The translations under genes and the position numbers were made by a program. 64,000 nt of DNA from positions 2,940,001 to 3,004,000 of the forward strand of contig JAWNZC010000311.1 of NCBI GenBank assembly GCA_035771165.1, given 5' to 3'. Shown here in pieces: positions 46,401 to 56,190 of this stretch. Numbering within the stretch: position 1 is the first letter of the stretch; each line of letters starts with the position of its first letter. The notes below the pieces were generated by a model, which saw only the letters and a program-made list of their open reading frames with translations, was not told the origin of the DNA and did no database searches. Source of the DNA: Paragorgia papillata. Taxonomy: Eukaryota > Cnidaria > Anthozoa > Scleralcyonacea > Coralliidae.

Positions 46401-49400
46401 GCCATGGCTGATGACCAAAGGAAAGCAAGGTAAGCGAGATGGTCCAAGAGCAACCGGTGTCGCATTCTGTGGAGCAAGCCAGCCACGTTCATTTCTTTCC
46501 AAAGGTGTCTTGATCAAAATGGCCAAAGCAGGCGATGGTCTTTTGGAAAGGATCCTAATTGCCGCACCAATGCCACATCTCCTTCCACCCAGTGACGTTC
46601 AAGAGTACATTGAACAACTCGAGGCGACTGGGCTTACTGAACTTTCTAAAGTATTCGATGGCATCTTCACCATGCACCAAAGTGGAGAAGCCAGGGTGTA
46701 CGAACTATCCGACAATGCAAAAATCGTTTATAACGAATATTGTACCCAAGTGGTAGAGGAGCAAAACGCAAAGTTTCAAGGAGGACTTGACTCTGTGGAA
46801 ACCTGCTCTTCATCGAAAGACACGAAGCATGTCCTGAGACTATCGGTCATTATACATGTTCTCTTCCATGCAATTGACAAAGCACTTGGACTGATCCCAC
46901 CAACCACTGTTCTTTCATTGAATATTGCAAAAGACAACATGCAGAGAGCGATTGCAATCAACGAATACTCAGTTGATGTGAAAGCGATCCTGAAAGAGGT
47001 AAGTTACGCATTTATGACTATTAAAGGCCTAGTTCAAACGTTTTCAAGTTCGACATTTGAATCAATTAAATTCGATATAGTTTTGATTAAATGCGACAGG
47101 TGGTTTGTATACGACCGCTCACGTCGAATAAACAACCTTGGTGCGACGTCGGTTCAAACGTCGAATATTTCATGCATCGAATATAATGCATAACTCGCTT
47201 TATAACATTTATTTGATATAACGTCGTTTTTGATTGACTGCCGTGTGCGCTCTATTTCTCGATGCAGCACGTGGAAAAAGCGCGGGAAAATATTTGAAAA
47301 CAAAATTCAAAATTATTTAATACTTCAATAAACAAGGCCAAATTCTAAAAAAAAACATAAATTACAAGAAAATTAAAGGTGGTGTAACACTAAGCAATTT
47401 TAGTTTATTGCAACTTGAATCCTTTCTTTGGTCTTTTTCCATAATATTAATGTACATTTTATAGAAACCATTTTTTCTGGCAAAGATTTCTTTCGTCATG
47501 ATCGTAGAAAAATTATTTCGTAAATCGTTTAAATCCAACCGAACTTATAAATTATAACTTGCTGACGTAAATTCAAATAATTTAACAGGTTAGTAATTTC
47601 GCGTGTAAATGGTGTCCACGTGGCCTTCGGCCCTACGCCCGGGCTCGGGGATTATTTTCTCGGCAACTTACGAGGTAATTTCGTTGCGGGACTATAGTTG
47701 CAGACTTGATGTTGTTACATGAAGAAACCAAATTAGTCACATATTATTTTACAATATTAAATTGTCTCTGTTATCGTTGGTTACTGTGTTTGTCTGTAAA
47801 CAAGTCCTGTTAATATCTTCTCATTTTTACGTGATCATAGATTTGTGAAGTAGATTCCTTCAACTGGGACTCGTCGAAGGTGTTGAGGAAAATGCTTCTC
47901 CACCCTGGTCAGTTTGTTCTCCCGCGACGTATCTATAGAGATTGTCGCGGTTTGGATGCAGATGGTACGCTGGTGAGAATGAAAGAACTGGTGGAAGAAG
48001 GCCTAGGAACATTGGTACAAAGAACCCAACAGCAGGTGGTCTTCTACAAAGCATTACCGGCATGCGACATAGAAGATTCACTGAAGAACCATGGCATAAA
48101 CCTAGACGAATACCACACCAAATTCTTCGAAATCGACTACAAAATCAGCGAAAGCCAACGATTGGCCATTCACGACGCCAACCCCGACAAGAATCTTATT
48201 CCACAACTCCTTGAAGATGCAGAAGAGGAGGAGGAGGAAGAAGAGGAGGAAGAGGAAGAAGAGGAAGAAGAAGAGGAGGAGGAAGAAGAGGAGGAGGAAG
48301 AAGAGGTAGAGGAAGAAGAGGAGGAGGAAGAGGGAGAACAGGTGCATGGGCAGGTGGTCGAGGTGGGACAAGAAGAGGAAGGGGAAGAAGTGGAAGAAGA
48401 GGAAGAAGAACAAGTAGAAGGACAAGAAGTAGAACAAGGGGAATAAAGAGAAGAAGAAAATTAAGAACACAAATTACTGATTACTAATATAATTACAGAA
48501 GAAAACTGAAAAACAAATTACTAATTCTGTGATATGCAGAAGGGTATCTACTCAAACTATAAGACACATCCATGGTATTGACTGAATAGTGAAGCAATTT
48601 TTATTTGAATGTGAACGAAGCTAAGTAATTTAAATGTAGTATTAATTTTTGTTTCATAACCATTATGAAGAACGGTATACTTTCTAATATTAGCCTTACT
48701 TCGCCTTGCCTTTGCCTTAATAGCTATTTTAACGAAATAACAGACATTTAAAAGTTGTTGACTGGTGATGCAAATCTTCATTATATACGTTTTTTGTTTA
48801 TTTATATATGTATTATATAAATTTGCGGAATATTTGAAGTTTGTTATAACTTTGGTGCTCTTTACAACATATGGAAATATATATATATAAACAGGGTACT
48901 ATAGAGTTTTTAAACTTAATTGTTACTTGTGATGTGGGATGGTGACCTCGAAAGAGAATAACGGATTTATGCACGGTCATGTAATTTCCTCTATATCTTA
49001 ACTATAGACAGAAACTTTATTTTTTAGAGAGTAACACAGGACAGTATTCGCAACTGATAAACCAGTACTGAAACAAAGTAAAGGCGAAGCCGTACTTAAA
49101 ACGATTTACACGATATACGATAATACGATTTGTCGCATACGACTGTCGTTTTGATATATTTGACCAAAATACACGCGTGAAAAGGCTTTTCCATGGAACA
49201 TTAGCCACCGAATCACAAACAAGCATTGTGTTGCGAGCAAGCAATTGCATACGTCAGTATGACAAGCGTACACGACAAATCGTATCATGTAAATCGGCCG
49301 TAATCCATTTCACAACGTCCATTGCGAGATAACTATGGCAGAAATGTAAAAACAGCACGAGAAAATGAAATTACTTTGACTTTCTTTCGCAGGCATACAA

Positions 49401-52400
49401 GCATCACCAGTTCACAAAATGCTACATATTCACGTAGGGTTATATGTTGTCCTCGCCATATTCATTGTCGACCCATGCAATTGCGTGAAGATTCCGGAGC
49501 AATCTCGAGCTTATATCGAAAAACTCATTGGTACGTGGTTGAAAAATCCGAGTCTGCTTCCCAACAGAATAAGCGAGTCAAGGATTTTGGCTGGAGAACC
49601 ACCAACGGGCAATAATTATCACGTTCCTGAGATCCTTTTATGGGATCCAATGACCCAGTTCAATATTGAGTTGACGTGCCCACATTGTTTAAAAATAGAA
49701 ATCGACAATCAGCTCCATGCTACTCGATGGAAGGACGGAAAGGCTTCGTACGATCAACCACGCAAACTGCATTGCATACAACGACACGTACTTTTGATAA
49801 GTCGGGTTTATCGTTGCCCTATTGGCCACCAAGTATTGGCGCATGATCCTTGGCTTCTCAAAACAACTACAAATAAAACTTCATCAGAGATCCCTTTTGT
49901 CCTGTTTCATAAGAGTGGGGTAACCCGTGACTTATTTCTATATATATTTACCCACGTGCAAGCAGGTGTGAAATTAACAGATATTGAAAGGCTCATCGCA
50001 CAAATGTACAACGACGCAGTTCAAAGCACGCTACGTAGGCAAAGTGGATCAAATTTAAGAAGTACGTTGGAAACACCCGGTAGGCAAATCACAACAAATT
50101 GCTTCGTCAGGGCTTATTTCGAATTCGAACACATGTACGCACAGCATATGTCGGACATTCCTTTCTTGTGGTTGTCATCTGATCATACATTTAAAGTTAG
50201 CGCAAACATTGGTTTTTGGCATAGAGGAACGTGGATAAAGCAGTATGACTCATTGTTTTGTGTTTTGAATGAGAAGGGTCAAGTAATTACCTGGCAACTT
50301 ACTAAAGGAACTTCCTTCGAGAAGATCCGAACTTGCCTTACAGATGTGAAACTGCGTTTAAATAACCGTGGCCATGCTATAAGTAACTTTTATATCGATA
50401 ACTGCTGCATGTGGAGTAAAAAACTAAAAGAAGTTTTTGGCGAAGATCTAGAAGTTAAACTGGACCTTTTTCATGCGGTGCAAAGAGTAACGAAAACAAT
50501 TCCAAAAAGAGAAAAGAGAGGAAGTACATTAAAATTAATTAGACAACGCATGATCAATGATTTACGCATGGTATTTCGAAACCCGTCAGATGTTGGCCCT
50601 AACAGAATTTATAACACTCCTTCGCCAGCGAATATGCTCAGAAATTTAGATAATTTTCTAAAAAAATGGAAAGATCAGAAGCATGAGACAGATGATATTC
50701 TTCTCAGTGCGGCTATCCATGAGCTTAGCAAGTTAAGGATGCACATAGGAAAAGGATGTTTGTCAGACATACCACCATCAGGTGGAACGAACAGAAACGA
50801 AGCGCTGCACAAAACACTCCGTAAAAGCATTTCTAGGCAGAGAATTGGTGTTCAGTTGGCGTTGGCTTTGCTTGGAATAAGTTTTTTCATTTGGAACGAG
50901 AAGAGAGGAAGTTCTATTGCAGGGGATAAATTATGCAATCGTTCCATCCAAAGTTACTATTCATCCTTTCTTGACACTTCTAAAACTCCCACTGCCGAGA
51001 GATTTGGAATTCAGGCTTCGGAAAAAAAAATGATGCAAGAAAATGATGTGCAAGGATATCCTCATGATTTTTCGTGTCATCTGGAGGAAATCCTAAGCAA
51101 TGTCGATGAACAAAATGACAATGATGACAGTACGAGTGATGCGGACAGTGACATTGGACAATTTTCAGATCAGTTCTTTTCAACAGCGTCTTGTATTTTG
51201 AAGACAGTGTTGCTGAAAATGCATGTAGTGAGTGATTTATCCGGTAAAACGAATAGTAATCCAGCACGTCTCGCCAAAAATATCCATTTTATGAGAAGTG
51301 CGCTGTTACTATTAAGCAATTCCCAGTTCAAACCTCAAGAAGAGGCTGGCGCTAAAGTTGACGCAATCTTAAAAGCACACGGTCTTCAACGTCTGCCAGT
51401 TGCTAAAGACGGGAACTGCTTATTTGCATCAGTCTCTTTTTTCCTCCTGCAAGCCATGACAAGTGTTGATTGTGGCTTAGAGTTACCTGAACATTTGAAC
51501 CGTATTGGTATTTTTGGCAACAAAACCTTGCCAGAAATGATCGTATTGCTAAGAAAGCTTGTCGTCGACGAATTTCTCAACCGCAACCTCCAGGAGTACT
51601 CCTCTTTTCTCCTATCAGCAGAACACACTTCTTACGAAGAAACAGCACGCAATTTTGAACGTGATGGGTTTTTTGATTGTGAATTAGGAAATGCAGTTAT
51701 ATTGGCTCTGTCAAACATACTGCGTATGAGTTTCGTTGTTTTTACGTCACTCGAAAACTATCCAATAATCACAATAGTTCCCAAAAATGCCCCCGTTTCA
51801 AACACTCCTGCTTATCTGGCATTTGAACAAATTGGTGCAGGGCATTACGATGCTGTCATTGAGAGCAAAGCCGATGATAAAGGCTTAAGTAAACTGGAAA
51901 GCTTAAGTGACAATCAAGAACCTGTTGCAGAAACTGTCGCACAAACGGCGTCTCATCTTGTTTGCCGATGCGGTCAGGGAGGCGCCAAGAATAAACAAAA
52001 CAGAAAGTTTTGCGCAGAGTACAAATCCGGTTGCAAATGCTTCCAGAACTTGGCGGGTTGTACCCCCGCATGTCGCTGTTACAACTGTGCAAATACGTAT
52101 GGTGCACAGTCAGAGTCCTCTGATGAGAGGCGTGCTGGAGATCCTCAGCCCAGAAAACGAAGAAAACATGGGTTATCAAAGGAAACGGGAAGAGATTTCA
52201 TGATTGGAAGGGGAGAAAAGGTAGCGGCAACTCCGTGGTCGTTATTTGAAGAGTTACTATGTATTGAATGTGCTTTGCACATTGGAATCGACGAAGATAT
52301 TAACAATAATATAGATAACATTACAGAATTTTACAATAACATAATTTCGTTGATCAAAGATGGCACCCTGACGTTTTCCTGAGGACTTTTCAACTGCTGT

Positions 52401-55400
52401 TGGTTTACAGACGATCGAACTGAAGGGAAGTAATTCTGTGAAATACCTTCTGAAGAAATTGTGCAAAGAAAACGTGGTATTTGAAGATGCAATGAGACAG
52501 CAAATTGAATTAAACGTTCTGTAGAATTCGAACGAATCAGGACAGGATATAATTTTGTACATTTTATACGTCTAGGATATTAGATTACTAACTCCATCTC
52601 AATCAATTCTACTTTTTTTCTGATTGGCTAGTTATGTTTGTATAAATGTTTCATTTTTCGCATGTGATATTAAGTTTAATTTAACTCGCTGACGTCAGAC
52701 CGGAGGTCTCTTGAGTTTTTACAGAAGATATATATGTTATTTACCGGCTGGGAGGTCCGTATAGAAAAATATATAATGTCGACGTGTCGACATCGTAGTG
52801 AACATCTTCGAACCTGTCGACGTGTCGACATCGTAGTGAACATCTTCGAACCTGTCGACGTGTCGACATCGTAGTGAACACTTTGAACCTGTCGACGTGT
52901 CGACATCGTAGTGAACATCTTCGAACCTGTCGACGTGTCGACATCGTAGTGAACACTTCGAACCTGTCGACGTGTCGACATTGTAGTGAACATCTTCGAA
53001 CCTGTCGACGTGTCGACATCGTAGTGAACATCTTCGAACCTGTCGACGTGTCGACATACTAGCCCGATCAACGTAAGTCGTTTATACATTCGACACACTA
53101 CACCTATATAAGCTTACACCTTATACATTATCGTCTCACTTGTGACGTAGCTGGTGATGTCTTACACGGCACATAAGCCGAAAAATCTACCATTTCTGAA
53201 GCCAAGGGACAGAAGACTGTTGCTATAAATGACAGAGTGAATGATGATAGCTCTGTGTCTAGTGCTACAACATGTACTATAGAACACAGAGATAGCAGGA
53301 GAAACATTACTGCATCAACAGCAACGGTTTCCAAGGCACCAACAACTGAAATTTCTATATTGAAGGAGAACCTACCGGCTGTACCAAGAGGTAGTAAGGT
53401 GGATGATGTCGATAAGGTATTAAATACAGAAAGAGATAGTGACTTTTTTAACATGCATTACATTTTTAAGCACCATTCCTTGCCTCTGTTGTCTGTGGTA
53501 GACCATTGTGTTGTTTGGGACCTTTCTAATTCTTCCCAAGGATGTAGCCTGGGTACCTGGGCTAGCCCGCTTTGCCGAGATTGTGCTTGTGCTATTTAAT
53601 ATTTCTTGTTAATTTTCATCTTGTGTTTATTTGAGAGTCGAACCAGTCTCAGTCGAACCAGTCATGATAATGGGCTGGGAGATTCTGAACTAGACACCAC
53701 TAATGATGACTGAAAAGATGCTGATTATATAGAGGCGAGTCAGCTTGCATACCTGAGCTAGCTCACTTTGGTGAGATGATTTTCATCCATGTTTACATGG
53801 GAAGGGCTAGCTCGCTTAGCTGGGCTGGCTTGTTGTGCCAACTATGTAATTTATCAGTTCTGGCAAGTCACAATATCTCATTAAATATGAACAGGAAGAA
53901 CTTATGAATTGTTAATATGTCAGGAAAAGGTGATAAAAACAAATTTTGTTGCATGCACATGCAAAGCTTTTAGTGCCATCCAGGATAGGCAAGCCAGACC
54001 AGTCAGTCGAGTTTACTGTATCCTAAATCCAGTTTGTGTAACTGAAATCCCAGTCACACAAAGGTGAAAGCAAGACCTTAATTGGCTAGGCAGGCTGGCT
54101 TGGCTCTCATATAAACACAAGATGAAAATTAACAAGGTATAATAGTATAAGCATGAGCGTGTTTAATTGGCTCACTAATCATACAGTATAAACACACCCT
54201 AACACCCATACTGCATTTGTCAAATGAACAAGAAGTGTTTTGTAAAGCATGTACCCCAGGTGACATGACAAACAGACAGGCAGGCAGGCATGCAGATGGA
54301 CAGACCAACAGACAGACAGACAAATCTACCCCTGTGGTGCATGCATGCATGGGGTGGTAATAAAGAATGAAGTCACCAGTCTGGTACTTGAAGTGATTTT
54401 AATAACAAGTAACCACCTTGTTTTAACTGCAAAGCCAACTTTAAGAACCAAAGAAGATATTACAAAAAGTCATCCTTCATCAGCATCAGTGAGTTCCTGA
54501 GAACTCACTGATGCTTGATCACTGATGGTTGCGTTTGTTTGTCACTTAGGCATGTCTGTGCCTGAGCACAGACATGCCTAAGTGACAAACAAACGCAACC
54601 GAGGAAAAGAGCACACCAAACAAAGTCTGCAACTCAAAGGTTGAACAATGATTCTAGCTTAAAGGGTCCAAAAAGACTAAAGACATCAAAACAGAATGAT
54701 GAGGTAAATTTTCTGATGACAACATATAATTATTTAATAAAATTTTCTACTTTCAAAATAAATAGAGAATAATAATACATGGATGTGCAGAAACATGAGA
54801 TATATTTTCATTATAGTGTTGACCAGGATACTGTATCTCACAAGTGAGCAATGTGAATGAGTGAGATATCCTGATTAGCATGAGAAGTAACTTAATTGTA
54901 TTTCTATAAAACATTGGCCATGTACATGTATTATTGCACAAAAAGTTGAACAGCTTTGCCTTTTGATCAACGTGTTCTTGCACATCATTGACCAGGTTTC
55001 AAAATAGACTGACTGACTTTGTACAGTAGTTTAACAGTGATCAGATGTGTCTTGATCGTAAATATGTTCACCAATGTGAAGTATGCACCACTAGTCCTAA
55101 TATGACTATAGTATTGGTTCATATAATAGTCAACACATGTGAGATTTTAAACATGAATAATCACATGTGTGAGATTATTGATTTTATTAGTGGTGGAAAA
55201 TCAATAAATTATTCTATTTGATATAATGAAAAGTATTTTTTTATGAATATTAAATTATAATAAATCTTTTAACGCAGGCATCTTCTTTTAACAACTCAAT
55301 CACAGGAAAAACAGGTGACCATAATTTAATTAATTTTTATAGCTTTTAACTTTTTAAAGTGCGGTATAACCCAAGTTTAAGTGATGGTATTTTTCCAAAT

Positions 55401-56158
55401 CATTGACTCAGTATTGCTGAATTGGTAATGTTAGGTATGGCAGTCAAGACAAGACAAAGAAAGAATCCAGGAATTCCAGATAGGATAAAGGACTTTAGAG
55501 TTACAAAGAAGGCCTTTGGCAAATGGAAACCATTGGCAAAATCAACAAAGGAATTTGTTGACCAGATTTTGAAATCAGTAGTGTTGTAAGTTTACTGTAC
55601 TGTATTTGAATGAAACTTAGCAGAGTTATTTTCTTTTTGGTTTCACACTCTCTCACTTTCTGCTTTACTTAGTCTGATTCTACCATTGCTCAGTCAGTCA
55701 GTTTGTCTGTCTGTCTGTCTTTATGTTTGTTTGTTTGTTTGTTTGTTTGTTTGTTTGTTTGTTTGTTTGTTTGTTTGTTTGTTTGTTTGTTTGTTTGTTT
55801 GTTTGTTTGTCTGTCTGTCTGTCTGTCTTACCATCTCTCAGTGAGTGAGTGAGTCAGTTGAGTCAGTCAGTCAGTCAGTCAGTCAGTCAGTCGGTCAGTT
55901 AGTCTGTCAGTTTGTCTGTCAGTTTGTCTGTCAGTTTGTCTGTCAGTTTGTCTGTCTGTTTATCTGTCAGTGTGTCAGTCAGTCAATCAATCAGTCAGTC
56001 TGTCTGTCAGTTGCATCAATCACATAAGTCGGGCAGTCAGACTAGTCAAGTCAGTCAGTCAGTCACATCCATCACTTAAGTCAGTTGGTCACATCAGTCA
56101 CATTCATTCATTCATTCATTCATTCAGTCAGTCAGTCAGTCAGTCAGTCAGTCAGTCA

Positions 56159-56190
<32 letters not shown>

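Larger units (their letters stand above)
40237..53180 (+). mobile_element. 12.9-kb DNA transposon with transposase-OTU and DUF3987 genes
   Basis: Ends CGGCTTATGTGCCG...CGGCACATAAGCCG. The terminal repeats are identical over the first ~125 bp (to GGGCTAGTATGTCGAC) and then pass into arrays of a ~38-bp repeat in opposite orientation. The 6-bp direct duplication AAAAAT (40231-40236 and 53181-53186) bounds it. Cargo on the plus strand: the DUF3987-type gene (45856-48446) and the transposase-OTU gene (49419-52382). About 5 kb between the left end and the first gene is non-coding and holds several MITEs. I know no described superfamily with this gene pair; KDZ-type elements share a CXC cysteine cluster and a DDE core with a long insert, and Polintons share 6-bp duplications but none of the genes. 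Confidence 0.88.
53394..55434 (+). other. CENPQ-like intron 1
   Basis: Donor GTAAGG at 53394, acceptor TTAG at 55431-55434. Holds repeated GCTAGCT/GGCTGGC motifs around 53560-54110, two hairpins (54483-54600) and a repeat at 54772-55240. No gene is seen inside. Confidence 0.65.

Noticed and set aside
48102..48470. 122-codon F/L-rich minus-strand frame that looks like a membrane protein
   Set aside because: Antisense of the Glu tract of the DUF3987-type gene.
40237..53180. Assignment of the 12.9-kb element to Polinton/Maverick
   Set aside because: The 6-bp duplication fits, but there is no polymerase B, retroviral-type integrase, packaging ATPase or capsid frame, and the ends lack the usual AG start.
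53128..53454. 108-codon minus-strand frame spanning the transposon's right boundary
   Set aside because: Antisense shadow of the CENPQ-like exon joined to terminal repeat sequence.
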